From NCBI GenBank assembly GCA_965250215.1, contig CBDFNN010000004.1:3596001-3660000 (forward strand): DNA of 64,000 nt. Direction: 5' to 3'. Each line of letters starts with the position of its first letter. Within the stretch, counting starts at the first letter, position 1. This stretch comes from CBDFNN01 sp965250215. Its GTDB lineage: Bacteria; Bacteroidota; Rhodothermia; Rhodothermales; DATKEJ01. Below the pieces are notes generated by a model. That model saw nothing but the letters and a program-made list of their open reading frames with translations. It was not told the DNA's origin and did not search any database. The position numbers and the translations under genes are program-made. Of this stretch, positions 28,497-38,204 are shown piece after piece.

Positions 28497-29651
28497 TTAC
28501 AGCGCCCCGAGACAAAGATGGAGTGCACGAGGGACATGGAAAAAGCCTTTATATGGCCCTCCCTTAAAGCGATGACTTAGCTCTCCCCTCCTGTCGCAGT
28601 ATCCGTACCAACCCCCTCTCTTATCATCAACAAAATGCTTCCAAGCATATTCTTGGACCTGTTTGAATCGAACAAGATCTTCATCTTCACCGGTGGTCTT
28701 GTAAGCTAGGAGATGGGCATATAGAGCCTCCGTATGAGGCCACCACAATTTCATCGACCATTCCAATTGCGTCGGAGAATAGCCCTCAGCATCGAGAAAG
28801 TAATAGAGACCTCCGTATTTGTCGTCCCAACCACGATCATGTGATTGTCGAATTATGCTAATTGCGTCTTGCTTTAATTCCTCGTCACCTCGATATTTGG
28901 CCCAGTGAAGCAAAAACCAACCGGCTTCAATAGCATGGCCCGGATTCAAAATTCGGCCCTCTGAACCTGACAAAATCTCACCCTTCATTCCAACATTCTC
29001 GTAGACCAGTTTGCTATCTCTTTGGTAGTGAAGAAGTGAGTCACCAATGCACTTGTCGATCTGTGGTTTGTAGTCTTCCCACATTTTCTGATCCGGCCCA
29101 CATAGTTCTTCAATCAAATTGAGGAGAATCATCGGGACGGCAAGTGTTCGACTTTTTCTCTGTCCGCTGAGTACCGGTCTTCCTAGGACACTGAAATCTT
29201 CCGTCCAAGTCCATATCTGCTCAAACATTAACTTTGCCCGCTTCATCAAGGAATCGTCGCCCAGCACACGAGACATTTCAGCTAAAGCCATAACAGAAAA
29301 ACTTTCAGAGAACATCTTTCTCTGCATATAAATAGGTTTGCCGTCTTTGGTCATACTGAAGTAGGCGCGACCATTATCCTGAATTGCAAAGTTCTCCAGA
29401 AACCGCAGTCCAAGTTTAGCCGCCTCCAATACCTCGCCGCCCAAGCCATAGTGTCCATACAACTTGGCCAACATCCAAGTCTGCCTGCCTTGAAGCCAAA
29501 CATGCTTGGTAGTATCGTAAACTGACCCGTCTTCATCCAGACAATTGTAGTACCCTCCGTTTTTCGAATCGAGTGAATGCTCCATCCAGAATGGGAGAAC
29601 TCGATCAAAGAGTTCCTTTTCAATTATCGCTTTATAATTCTCCATTACCAT
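28497..29651 (-). CDS. N-acylglucosamine 2-epimerase / cellobiose 2-epimerase family protein
   Basis: Sugar 2-epimerase with an (alpha/alpha)6 barrel, 384 residues. The family positions are present: TKHVWLQGRQTWMLAKL near the N-terminus, NPGHAIEAGWFLLHW with its catalytic-type His, and LWWPHTEALYAHLLAY with the second His. The substrate could be N-acetylglucosamine/mannosamine, mannose or cellobiose; sequence alone does not decide. No signal peptide is seen, so it is cytoplasmic. It begins 6 bases after the EEP lipoprotein gene and shares its transcript. ATG codons at 29651 and 29645 are both possible starts. Confidence 0.88.
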   Translation of the reverse strand: MVMENYKAIIEKELFDRVLPFWMEHSLDSKNGGYYNCLDEDGSVYDTTKHVWLQGRQTWMLAKLYGHYGLGGEVLEAAKLGLRFLENFAIQDNGRAYFSMTKDGKPIYMQRKMFSESFSVMALAEMSRVLGDDSLMKRAKLMFEQIWTWTEDFSVLGRPVLSGQRKSRTLAVPMILLNLIEELCGPDQKMWEDYKPQIDKCIGDSLLHYQRDSKLVYENVGMKGEILSGSEGRILNPGHAIEAGWFLLHWAKYRGDEELKQDAISIIRQSHDRGWDDKYGGLYYFLDAEGYSPTQLEWSMKLWWPHTEALYAHLLAYKTTGEDEDLVRFKQVQEYAWKHFVDDKRGGWYGYCDRRGELSHRFKGGPYKGFFHVPRALHLCLGAL

Positions 29652-29657
29652 GATCTG

Positions 29658-30530
29658 CTAATATGTTAAGTCGGCGATCACGGGTAAGTGATCTGAATAG
29701 TAACGGGCATTATCAATCAGATCTCCTGGTACTGAATAGGATGAGCAATCAAGATCGTCACTCAGAAATATGTAATCAATTCGCCTTTTTGAATCTGATC
29801 TCAAATCAAATCCCTGAAATGTGCCTTCGTAACCATCCCTAGCAGAACAGACCTCAAAACCATCTCTAACTTTAGGTGATACCTGAGCACCCACAAAGTT
29901 ATTGAAGGCATCACTATCGGGCATCGAATTGAAATCCCCGAGAATGACTATTGGAACCCCATCGGAGAGTTCTGCGGTTTTTTCCATGATCAAACGAGCA
30001 CTGTTTGTTCTTGCCAATACACCACGATGATCAAAGTGTCCGTTCAAAACAAAGATTTTTGCACCGCTTGATTTGTCTTGTAGTATGGCCCATGTTGCAA
30101 TTCTTGTCAAAGCGGCATCCCACCCAACTGAAGCAATCACATCAGGCGTATCCGAAAGCCAAAACTGACCTTGATCAATCAAATTGTATTTGGATTGTCG
30201 GAAGAATATTCCGCAGTACTCTCCGCCATCTTTCCCATCGTCCCTTCCCGTTCCCAATACACCATGGCCCGGAAGTGCTGCCTGTAAATCTTCCATCTGA
30301 TCAGAAAGAGCTTCCTGCACCCCCAAAATGTCAGGATCGTATTCACCTAGCAGCTCAGAGAATGCCTCTTTTCTTTTTGACCATGCATTAACTCCATCAT
30401 CAGGGTTATGATATCTTATGTTATAGCTAACGACCCTTGCGGCAGACTTTTTTGGTCCAGTCAAAGCGCAGGAATCAAGTAGTACGCAAAGGAACAAGGA
30501 AAAGGAAACTCTTATCAGATATGAAATCAT
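29658..30530 (-). CDS. Endonuclease/exonuclease/phosphatase-family lipoprotein
   Basis: 290-residue exported protein with a lipoprotein signal (FSLFLCVLLDSC, lipid Cys near residue 22). The EEP fold motifs are clear: VVSYNIRYHN, ILGVQEAL, LNGHFDHRG, ILGDFNSMPDSDA, RRIDYIFLSDD and the terminal SDHLPVIADL, which supplies the catalytic Asp-His pair. Such proteins cleave phosphodiester bonds in nucleic acids, sphingomyelin or inositol phosphates; the substrate is open. It is the first gene of a two-gene unit with the epimerase. Confidence 0.88.
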   Translation of the reverse strand: MISYLIRVSFSLFLCVLLDSCALTGPKKSAARVVSYNIRYHNPDDGVNAWSKRKEAFSELLGEYDPDILGVQEALSDQMEDLQAALPGHGVLGTGRDDGKDGGEYCGIFFRQSKYNLIDQGQFWLSDTPDVIASVGWDAALTRIATWAILQDKSSGAKIFVLNGHFDHRGVLARTNSARLIMEKTAELSDGVPIVILGDFNSMPDSDAFNNFVGAQVSPKVRDGFEVCSARDGYEGTFQGFDLRSDSKRRIDYIFLSDDLDCSSYSVPGDLIDNARYYSDHLPVIADLTY

Positions 30531-30655
30531 AATATATTTGTAGGCGTCTGAAAAACGTTCAAACTCAGAGGAATCAAGTCTAGTAGAAACTATCCTAAAC
30601 CTTGACTGAGGAAATATCTAGTTCCCTTTGCTGTCAAACAAGAAAAAGTTCAGCT

Positions 30656-31042
30656 ATGCTCCGATTTAAAATCATAACGATCATATCTCTCTTTTCGACT
30701 AACGCCTTTCTCTGTTCAGAAGATGAAACGGAAGGTAGCTATCAAGATAATCTCGATGAATTGGAGCTACTCATCAATACCGAAATTGGCAATGCAGAAG
30801 CGAGCGACTTGGCAGAATGTAGATCGCTTGCATTTGGATCGAAACCCTGCGGTGGTCCTTGGTCATATCTCGTATATTCAAGCACGGATTCTGACGAAAG
30901 TCATCTTCTCAACTTAGTTCAGCGCTACAATGACGTGGAGCTAGATCTCAACAATTTCGAGAACAGAGGTTCAGACTGTTCTGTCCCCATAAAACCAAAT
31001 TTGGCGCTTAAAGACATGAGATGCGTCGCTGAGACACCCTGA
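30656..31042 (+). CDS. Small secreted Cys-containing protein of unknown function
   Basis: I do not assign a function. The start at 30656 gives MLRFKIITIISLFSTNAFLC, a signal peptide, rather than an upstream in-frame start at 30602. The mature part of about 110 residues contains the conserved-looking phrase SLAFGSKPCGGPWSYLVYSS, a helical LVQRYNDVELDLNNF and four cysteines arranged for possible disulfides. Similar short secreted proteins occur as uncharacterised genes in marine bacteria, from general recollection. It stands alone between the EEP lipoprotein and glpD, 15 bases before the latter. Confidence 0.7.
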   Translation: MLRFKIITIISLFSTNAFLCSEDETEGSYQDNLDELELLINTEIGNAEASDLAECRSLAFGSKPCGGPWSYLVYSSTDSDESHLLNLVQRYNDVELDLNNFENRGSDCSVPIKPNLALKDMRCVAETP

Positions 31043-31057
31043 TACAATACAATAAGC

Positions 31058-32629
31058 ATGAATAGATCGTATTCTCTTAAACAATTATCAGACTCAACGA
31101 TCCATTGGGATTTCGCGATAATTGGAGGCGGGGCAACTGGTCTTGGTGTCGCTGTTGATGCAGCCTCTAGAGGGTTCAAAACGATTCTTCTCGAACAGGG
31201 TGACTTCGCCCAAGGGACCTCAAGCAGAAGTACAAAGCTAGTTCACGGAGGGGTTCGATATCTTCAGCAGGGAAATGTTGCCCTCGTCGTTGAGGCTCTA
31301 AAAGAGAGGGGACTCCTTCGAAAAAACGCACCTCACCTAGTTCACGATTTGGAATTTATCATCCCGAACTACGACTGGTGGGAAAGTCCTTTCTACGGAA
31401 TTGGACTCAAAATGTATGATGTCCTGGCCGGCAAGCTCGGTCTTGGTCCATCTACTTTTTTGTCCAAGCAAGAGACACTTGAGTACTTGCCAACCATCGA
31501 TCCCACAGGATTGAAAGGCGGCGTAAAATACCATGATGGACAGTTTGACGACGCTCGCCTTGCAATAAATCTAGCTCAAACTGCAGCAGAAAACGGTGCG
31601 ACAATTCTTAACTATACAAAGGTTATCGGGCTTGTGAAAGAGAAGGGGTTTGTTGAAGGACTAGTAGTTAAAGACCTTGAATCAAGTTCTGAGCACACGA
31701 TCAATGCAAAAGTAGTTGTAAACGCGACTGGCGCATTCACGGACGGAATCCTTCAGATGGATGATCCCACCGCTGAAAAAATCGTCCAGCCAAGTCAAGG
31801 CATTCACCTCGTCATGGACGAATCCTTTTTGGCATCTAAAAGAGCCATCATGATTCCGCACACAGATGATGGACGTGTGTTATTTGCTGTCCCGTGGCAC
31901 AATAGAATTCTGCTTGGTACGACGGATCAAGGAGTTGATACACCCACTATAGAACCCAGAGCCACCGATGAGGAGATCGACTATTTGTTGGAGCACATCG
32001 CGAGATACCTTACCAAGGACCCAACGAGGAGCGACGTTCTATCCGTCTTCGCCGGACTTCGTCCTCTGGTTAGAAAACCAGGCACGTCCAACACCTCAGA
32101 AATATCACGAGACCATGCCTTATTCGTTTCAAACTCCGGACTCTTGACAATTGCAGGTGGAAAATGGACTACCTACCGAAAAATGGCGGAAGACACCATT
32201 GATATGGGAATCAATGTAGGTGAGTTGGAAGAAAAAGAATGTGTTACTCAAGACCTTAGGATCCATGGAGCCTACGATGATCGTTATTTGCATTCTTATC
32301 TCGCCGTTTATGGCTCTGATGCCAAGAACATTCAGGACATCATGGATGAAGACGTGACCCTGAAGGAGCAGGCACATCCTAAACTCCCTTTTCGATTAGG
32401 CGAAGTAGTTTGGGCCGTGAGAACTGAGATGGCGCGCACCGTTACAGACATCTTAAGCCGGCGTACTCGCTCATTATTGCTAGATGCAAAAGCAAGTGTC
32501 GAGGTCGCTCCAAAGGTTGCTTCATTGATGGCAAAGGAATTGGGGCGAGGCAAAGAGTGGGAAGACTCTCAAGTAATGCAATTCAATGCAATCGCAGAAA
32601 ACTACATAGTTCGCGAAAAACAGGGATAG
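31058..32629 (+). CDS. glpD: Aerobic glycerol-3-phosphate dehydrogenase
   Basis: Membrane-associated FAD enzyme that oxidises glycerol-3-phosphate to dihydroxyacetone phosphate and passes electrons to quinone. 523 residues. Seen: the dinucleotide loop IIGGGATGLGVAVDAASRG, the family signature SSRSTKLVHGGVRYLQQGN, VPWHNRILLGTTDQGVDTP, and IAGGKWTTYRKMAEDT, followed by the C-terminal GlpD/GlpA extension. No glpF or glpK is nearby. Its end lies three bases from the end of the convergent asparagine-synthetase-like gene. Confidence 0.95.
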   Translation: MNRSYSLKQLSDSTIHWDFAIIGGGATGLGVAVDAASRGFKTILLEQGDFAQGTSSRSTKLVHGGVRYLQQGNVALVVEALKERGLLRKNAPHLVHDLEFIIPNYDWWESPFYGIGLKMYDVLAGKLGLGPSTFLSKQETLEYLPTIDPTGLKGGVKYHDGQFDDARLAINLAQTAAENGATILNYTKVIGLVKEKGFVEGLVVKDLESSSEHTINAKVVVNATGAFTDGILQMDDPTAEKIVQPSQGIHLVMDESFLASKRAIMIPHTDDGRVLFAVPWHNRILLGTTDQGVDTPTIEPRATDEEIDYLLEHIARYLTKDPTRSDVLSVFAGLRPLVRKPGTSNTSEISRDHALFVSNSGLLTIAGGKWTTYRKMAEDTIDMGINVGELEEKECVTQDLRIHGAYDDRYLHSYLAVYGSDAKNIQDIMDEDVTLKEQAHPKLPFRLGEVVWAVRTEMARTVTDILSRRTRSLLLDAKASVEVAPKVASLMAKELGRGKEWEDSQVMQFNAIAENYIVREKQG

Positions 32630-32632
32630 CTC

Positions 32633-34231
32633 CTAGTTGAATAAGTCGACTATTTGACGGAGAGATAATTGACCGTTGAATGGAATTGACACTAGGGGTC
32701 GCTTCTTGATAGGTTCGAACCATCTTTGTATTTCACTAGGCAGGTCTTGTATTTCTGACTCAATGCTTTGAATAGGAATCGACTTTACGATGCCTTTAGA
32801 AAACATCCCTTGACGCGAATAATTCCTATCTGTCAAACGCGTCCATGTATTCTCTAGTTTGCCTGTGTGAGGGGGTTCATAAGGAATTTCGAAAAGATCT
32901 GAAGGTAATATCTGCCTGCAGAGATCAAGATATAGCTTTTTCTCCACTCTCCATTCGTAAGGCAAACTCATCCAAAACTTCGTCAACTCAGGATCCCAAA
33001 AAGGCAATCTCCAAGAAAAAGAATGATGCTCATAAACCCGCACGGAGTTCGTGATCATTTTGCTCTGTCGCTCCTTCCATCCGAAGGACTCGAACAGAGC
33101 CCGACCCTCAAGTCCCGACTCCCGCACATAGCGATGGGTATCGGAAGTCAGAGCAATTTCAAGAGAGCTATGCATCTCTTGGTGGGGCCACAAATTGAAA
33201 TACTTCCCTACAACATCACCTAGGCCATCAGAGATCTGTTTCTTTGGTAGATGACTTCCAGCCAGAAAATCCATGGCGTGTCCTGGTACGAAAACCGAAT
33301 TGGGATCAAGTCTACCTTCTAAACCTAACTGCTTTACGGCTGGCCAGTCCTGTTCATGCTCGATAGCAGAATGCAAAAAGGCCCATCTTCGATAGTCTTG
33401 ATACTCATCACTAAGAAACCAAGCCTGCCATTTCTTTGCAGAATATGGAACGAAACACCAGGGCAGATTCAAAGACGCCGCAACCATCTCGGATCGTTTA
33501 GACTCAAATGAATCCATCCTTCCATAACTGAAACAGTTCAAATCAACTACTCCAGCTTCACGATATAGATACACCAGAAGCCTTGAGTCAAGTCCTCCAC
33601 TCAAGGGTATCCAAACCGGGTTAGACCCAATGCTTGAAAGCGACCTTTCGACGACTTTTTCCAAGAGATTTCGGGCTTGCAAAATCGTATGATCATAATC
33701 TCGCTCTGAGTCCGAAAGCTGATTCGTCGCCAATATATAATCTTCGGACGTGTCAGAAAATGTTACCTGCGAGATACCCTCTCCTTCTCTACTAAATCTC
33801 CGAACTCCGCCTGCCTGTATTCTCTTCACTGAAGCGATGAGAGTTCGCTCTCCCAAAGCCATCCCAGATATCAGGAAACTTGCCAATGAATCGAATTGCA
33901 AACGCTCATCGATTGTTGATCTCTTTAGTTCGAGATCTACCGCCGAAGATGCGAAACACAACTTTGGACTAGCTCTATAGAATATTGGAATCGACGAAAC
34001 GGCATCTACCATCGCCTCGAAGCCCTCAGAGGATTCAAGGATTATGGCAAATTCTCCACCGTCAATTTCCTCTAAAGGCAAGGTCGGTCTACTTTCAATG
34101 AAAAGAAGTAATTCTTCTCCAGAGAGAATCTTTCCAGCTCTGTCAATCCAGCCACAACAGGCGGCACGTTTTCCGATAATCCACGGAGTTCGTGATTTGG
34201 AGTCTTCGTTATGTGATACCCATGCTTTCAA
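32633..34231 (-). CDS. Asparagine-synthetase-like protein lacking the glutaminase Cys
   Basis: 532 residues with an N-terminal glutamine-amidotransferase-like segment (EEIDGGEFAIIL, DAVSSIPIFY) and a C-terminal synthetase domain with the PP-loop PLSGGLDSRLLVYL. The protein starts MKAW, so the Cys2 needed for glutamine hydrolysis is absent and no alternative start restores it. Ammonia-dependent or amine-transfer activity is therefore inferred. In polysaccharide and exopolysaccharide loci such proteins often occur as modifying enzymes. It is last in a cluster with a flippase and a polytopic membrane protein, overlapping the flippase gene by four bases. Confidence 0.82.
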   Translation of the reverse strand: MKAWVSHNEDSKSRTPWIIGKRAACCGWIDRAGKILSGEELLLFIESRPTLPLEEIDGGEFAIILESSEGFEAMVDAVSSIPIFYRASPKLCFASSAVDLELKRSTIDERLQFDSLASFLISGMALGERTLIASVKRIQAGGVRRFSREGEGISQVTFSDTSEDYILATNQLSDSERDYDHTILQARNLLEKVVERSLSSIGSNPVWIPLSGGLDSRLLVYLYREAGVVDLNCFSYGRMDSFESKRSEMVAASLNLPWCFVPYSAKKWQAWFLSDEYQDYRRWAFLHSAIEHEQDWPAVKQLGLEGRLDPNSVFVPGHAMDFLAGSHLPKKQISDGLGDVVGKYFNLWPHQEMHSSLEIALTSDTHRYVRESGLEGRALFESFGWKERQSKMITNSVRVYEHHSFSWRLPFWDPELTKFWMSLPYEWRVEKKLYLDLCRQILPSDLFEIPYEPPHTGKLENTWTRLTDRNYSRQGMFSKGIVKSIPIQSIESEIQDLPSEIQRWFEPIKKRPLVSIPFNGQLSLRQIVDLFN

Positions 34232-35685
34232 TCCGTGAGCTCCAGACGTTCCTTAGAATGCGACAAAGCCCAATATAGAAGACTAAGCGCTGCAGCAATA
34301 GAAATTACAGATATTGGTGAGTCTATACTTCGCTCGGCAAGTCCAAGTGGAATCGCCAAACAAACTGCCCAGATCATTGGTTTTCTTATTCTAATCAAGC
34401 AGTCCCGAAGGTCCGCCTCACCCATGCGTAGCATCCAAATGGTATGCACCAACCAAAGAAGGGCACTGGAAATGGCGAAGGCTTTTATGGCTAACATAAA
34501 ATCGCCAAGGATACCTCCGTAAAGAAGGCTAGCCGCGCGAGCAAAAAACAGGACCAAAGTAAAAAGAAGATTTTTGTCTTGTTTTTGCTTCACGTCAAAC
34601 AACTTTGAAAGAGGTGATGACACTAAAACTAAAAACAGCCAAGGAGAAAGATAGCGTGCAATTTCCCCAGATTGTCGCCACTCTTGTCCAAGAACAAACT
34701 CGAATAGAGTCGGGCCTATCAGTATCAGAACCAAAGAGGGATAGAAACCAATCCAGAAGAGACGATCAAATGTAGATGCCGTCAAAACCGATAGCCCCTC
34801 AGACCCAAGCTTCTCACTTGCATCAACATAGAAAACTTTTGAAAAGGCACTACCTACAAGAGCAATCGGGATTGCAACGAGCGCGTATGCCTGGCTGTAG
34901 TGACCAAGAGATCGGACGTCAAAGAAATACACAATTAATATCGCCGGTATCTGCATTGACAGAGCTCCTGCCAAGGCGTTTGGCGCAGCAAAGACTGGGA
35001 AGCGTCTGTATGTGCCAATATCCCTTTTGAATTGAAAACCCGACCAATTTCTTAGCAAAGAACTTGCTCGAGAGATTAGGCTAATATTGCTGGCTCCAAG
35101 CCCCGCGAGATATCCAAAAATCAAACCTGTAGGCGAGGCCCTTGAGATCCCTTGGATTACCTGGACGGGCACCGCAGTCGCGTATTGAAAAATCGTGGCT
35201 CCAGAAAGACGGGCGAAGGCCCTCAGTTTCGACAATCCTGAATCAAGCAATTTGCTCAAACCAAGTAGAAATACCGATAGCGGGATAAAGCTGAGATAGA
35301 AAGCTATCTCGGGTTCACCCAGGAGACTACTGAGATTTGATTTAAATGGGAGAAGGAGGCATAATATTGTAGTGGAAAAAAGAAGTATTAGGAGGGATGT
35401 CTTGAACACAGAAGCCGACTCCATTTCATCTTCTGGCAAAACGATGGCGTCCTCCATTTTCAACATGGAGATAGATCCGAGTATCGCCGTCAACGAGACG
35501 AATAGCGCAAGAATACCAAAGTGTTCGGGCGTGTAGAGTCGTGTTAAAAGAGGCCGGGCTAAATAGGCTATCCCAAATCCCAAAATGGAACCCATCGACA
35601 ATTTTGATACGGCAGCCAGGAAGGGATCTATCTTCTTACTCAAGGGATGTACCTGTCTTAAGAACGATCCAATGCTCATTCTCAT
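34228..35685 (-). CDS. Oligosaccharide flippase / polysaccharide biosynthesis protein (Wzx-like)
   Basis: Polytopic inner-membrane protein of 485 residues with about 12-14 hydrophobic segments and the Wzx/MviN-type opening (SMGSILGFGIAYLARPLLTRLYTPEHFGI). That Pro-Glu-His-Phe-Gly segment is typical for polysaccharide flippases. It should move lipid-linked oligosaccharide across the inner membrane. Its start overlaps the preceding gene by 50 bases (or 44 if the second ATG is used). Neighbours on both sides fit a surface-glycan cluster. Confidence 0.85.
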   Translation of the reverse strand: MRMSIGSFLRQVHPLSKKIDPFLAAVSKLSMGSILGFGIAYLARPLLTRLYTPEHFGILALFVSLTAILGSISMLKMEDAIVLPEDEMESASVFKTSLLILLFSTTILCLLLPFKSNLSSLLGEPEIAFYLSFIPLSVFLLGLSKLLDSGLSKLRAFARLSGATIFQYATAVPVQVIQGISRASPTGLIFGYLAGLGASNISLISRASSLLRNWSGFQFKRDIGTYRRFPVFAAPNALAGALSMQIPAILIVYFFDVRSLGHYSQAYALVAIPIALVGSAFSKVFYVDASEKLGSEGLSVLTASTFDRLFWIGFYPSLVLILIGPTLFEFVLGQEWRQSGEIARYLSPWLFLVLVSSPLSKLFDVKQKQDKNLLFTLVLFFARAASLLYGGILGDFMLAIKAFAISSALLWLVHTIWMLRMGEADLRDCLIRIRKPMIWAVCLAIPLGLAERSIDSPISVISIAAALSLLYWALSHSKERLELTD

Positions 35686-37198
35686 ACATCGGTATCTCCG
35701 TTAGCTTAGGTCTCACTGACTCCTTTTGAAATAGAATGTAGTCTGCTCCATAATTCGAATTTGTGGCCTTCAAAGCTGTCTCGTGAAAGGCATCGTCAAG
35801 AGACTTCTTTATCCCAAGGCCCCGATGTGGCCGGCCGATTGGCGCGACACCTTGGATCCGCCCAAACCATTCAAGCATGTCTTGATCTCTGTATGGAAAC
35901 GCAGCATAGTCTACAACGATTGACCGCTGAGCATTGATACGGAATGAGCTAATGCTTGGCGGAATCGAAAATAAGCTCTTGCGGTTTGTCTCCTCTCTGG
36001 CCCAATCCTCCATCTCGGATAATCCGACGGGGCGATAGTCCGCGTTCTCAGAAAGAAAGAGAAAAGCTGCAGAGATCACTGCTGCGAATGTTAAATTCAA
36101 AACTCTGAATGATCGTGGATCCTTCGATAAGAGTTTCGGCTGTGTAAAATATCTAGCAAATAACTGCCTCACACCGCCAAATACCGCGATTACTCCAATC
36201 ATTTTGACTATTACACTGAGCTTGAAAAGCTGAAGTTTTGCAATGAAAAGTATCGGTACTAATTCGGTAAACGTGACATTCAAAACCCAAAGTCCAATAC
36301 AGATCAATACAAAGGCAAGAGGCAATTTGAATTCCTCAAAGTCTTTGGTCCGAAGAAATAATAGCCACGATGCCATTCCGGCCAAAAGAAGGAGTGCAAA
36401 TTTAATCACCGAGCCCGGATGAAAGGAAAGAAAGAGATGATGGAAAGGATTTCGAAACGCCGCTAAAATGTAGAACAGTTCGCTCGAATCAATTTGAGAT
36501 GTCTGGGCCAAACCCTCTAATATCGGGAAAACCGAAGGCAGCGAGAACAGCACAAATCCGAGGAGAAAAGCGACAAGATCTCTTAATACATTTCGCTTTT
36601 TTATAATCAAGAACAACAATACGAGTGTCCAGATCATAGCAGATTGAATTCCAACTAAAACTTGAAACCAAGACGCAATTCCGAGCAGAATTCCTGCCTG
36701 TAAATAATCTTTATCAAGAAGCTTCTTGATACTCCATATTGCAAAAGGCCAAGCAAGCATCTCTGGAACTAACATTGTGTAAACTAGATCGTTCGATCCC
36801 AATGTCCACTTATGACTCAAACTCAAAACGGTCAACGGAGCAAAGAAAGACAGAATCCTGTTTTTGATAAGTCGATTGCAGAAGAAAAATATCGACATGC
36901 CAATTCCCAGAAAAGACAGGGTGTAAACCAGTTTGAAAACAAATTCTACCGACAAGTACTTGGCAAGGGGAAATAGCGACCAAACAAAAAGGCTACGTAC
37001 ATTCGGATGTTCGACTTGTTGGCTGACGAACCAATCTGAAGAAAAAAGACTGGGATCAAGAAGACGCATAAGAAAGGGAACGAATTCGTCCTGATCTCCT
37101 TGGCCGAAAATATATCCAAACTTGAAATAGAAAAAGGCCAGAGCAAGGCTGGAAGCAAAAATGCCTATTTCGGTAGTGCCTTTTTTTCTAGCCTGCAT
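35636..37198 (-). CDS. Polytopic membrane protein, possible GT-C glycosyltransferase
   Basis: 520 residues, about ten to twelve hydrophobic segments, then a soluble C-terminal part from about residue 390. After the first membrane segment there is GQGDQDEFVPFLMRLLDP, with an acidic loop where GT-C enzymes hold their catalytic Asp. The overall plan resembles dolichyl-phosphate-mannose-type transferases or related glycan polymerases. I did not identify the family with certainty. Placed between the acetyltransferase-like gene (11-base overlap) and the flippase, so a role in assembling or transferring a lipid-linked glycan is inferred. Confidence 0.6.
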   Translation of the reverse strand: MQARKKGTTEIGIFASSLALAFFYFKFGYIFGQGDQDEFVPFLMRLLDPSLFSSDWFVSQQVEHPNVRSLFVWSLFPLAKYLSVEFVFKLVYTLSFLGIGMSIFFFCNRLIKNRILSFFAPLTVLSLSHKWTLGSNDLVYTMLVPEMLAWPFAIWSIKKLLDKDYLQAGILLGIASWFQVLVGIQSAMIWTLVLLFLIIKKRNVLRDLVAFLLGFVLFSLPSVFPILEGLAQTSQIDSSELFYILAAFRNPFHHLFLSFHPGSVIKFALLLLAGMASWLLFLRTKDFEEFKLPLAFVLICIGLWVLNVTFTELVPILFIAKLQLFKLSVIVKMIGVIAVFGGVRQLFARYFTQPKLLSKDPRSFRVLNLTFAAVISAAFLFLSENADYRPVGLSEMEDWAREETNRKSLFSIPPSISSFRINAQRSIVVDYAAFPYRDQDMLEWFGRIQGVAPIGRPHRGLGIKKSLDDAFHETALKATNSNYGADYILFQKESVRPKLTEIPMYENEHWIVLKTGTSLE

Positions 37199-38120
37199 TT
37201 TCTCGTAAGCTAGAAATACCCTGTCTCAGTTTGGCCTTCAAACCAACCACTTTTTCATAGCCTGCATACGTGACCAATTCTCCTCCGAACCGCCTTTTGA
37301 ATTCCGCGATCCTTGGCGTATTTGCCCCCATAAAGTCAAAATACTTAATTCCTTCTTCGGAAAGGTCTTGGAATAAGCGGTCCAAGAGAACCGTCATCCA
37401 CGGACCCTTTTCTCCCCCAGCTAACCAATAGTAGGAGCGATATTCTGATTTGAGAACCACTATACCAGCCTTGATTTCACGCGTGTTTTTTTCCTTTATA
37501 GCATAGCAGGATGCTAGCCCCGCATTGATACAAGAATCGGCTAGAGCTTGCATCTCTCCTACCTTAATCGGAGGCCTTCCCTTGCTTTTTTCATAACTCT
37601 GGCATACCAGCTTACAGATATTGAGCAGCAGATGCTCGTCCTTTTCGACCTGACATTGGCCCGAATATTTCTTAAGCAATCTTTTTACACTGGTCGAATA
37701 GTTACCACTCCAATCACCCGAGGCGAGATCTACATGATAGGTTAGGAACTCATTCCGATCCCATTTTTCAAGCTCGCATGATGTCGATAGGCCAGGTTCA
37801 AGGTGAATGTGGTGCCTACCCTTTTTCGTTGAGAGGAATTCATCCAAGGCCTTTAAGTCAAGAGATGAGTTCCCTGAGTCCTTCAACCAAAATTGAGAAA
37901 AGGGTGTAAATGGAGGAAGTGTCTTTCCTTGATAATTTTGTCTTTCATAAAGAGCTATCGCAAAGGATTCATCGTCAGCTACAAATATCTCGGCCTTTGC
38001 ATTGAGCGCTTTCTCTAATCCCTCTAGATAGGCCGGTTCAAGAAAAGGAGAATCGTGAACAAGGAAGTTATGTTCAGAGAATTCAAGCAGATATTGACTA
38101 AGTTGAAGAATCTTTCCCAT
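37188..38120 (-). CDS. GNAT/FemAB-like acyl- or aminoacyltransferase
   Basis: 310 residues, predicted cytoplasmic. The C-terminal half looks like an Acetyltransf_6/FemAB-type domain: STSVKRLLKKYSGQ, AGIVVLKSEYRSYYWLAGG, and GIKYFDFMGANTPRIAEFKRRFGGEL, where the last phrase is very typical of this group. These proteins commonly modify sugars or lipid-linked glycans, or act in exopolysaccharide synthesis. It is first in the four-gene minus-strand cluster. Confidence 0.75.
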   Translation of the reverse strand: MGKILQLSQYLLEFSEHNFLVHDSPFLEPAYLEGLEKALNAKAEIFVADDESFAIALYERQNYQGKTLPPFTPFSQFWLKDSGNSSLDLKALDEFLSTKKGRHHIHLEPGLSTSCELEKWDRNEFLTYHVDLASGDWSGNYSTSVKRLLKKYSGQCQVEKDEHLLLNICKLVCQSYEKSKGRPPIKVGEMQALADSCINAGLASCYAIKEKNTREIKAGIVVLKSEYRSYYWLAGGEKGPWMTVLLDRLFQDLSEEGIKYFDFMGANTPRIAEFKRRFGGELVTYAGYEKVVGLKAKLRQGISSLRENAG

Positions 38121-38204
38121 TCTAAATCTTATGCGATAGAAAAGATGATTGGTTAGGATACAGAAGCCGTCGGAACAATCGATCTACATCATATCGAGCT
38201 ACAC

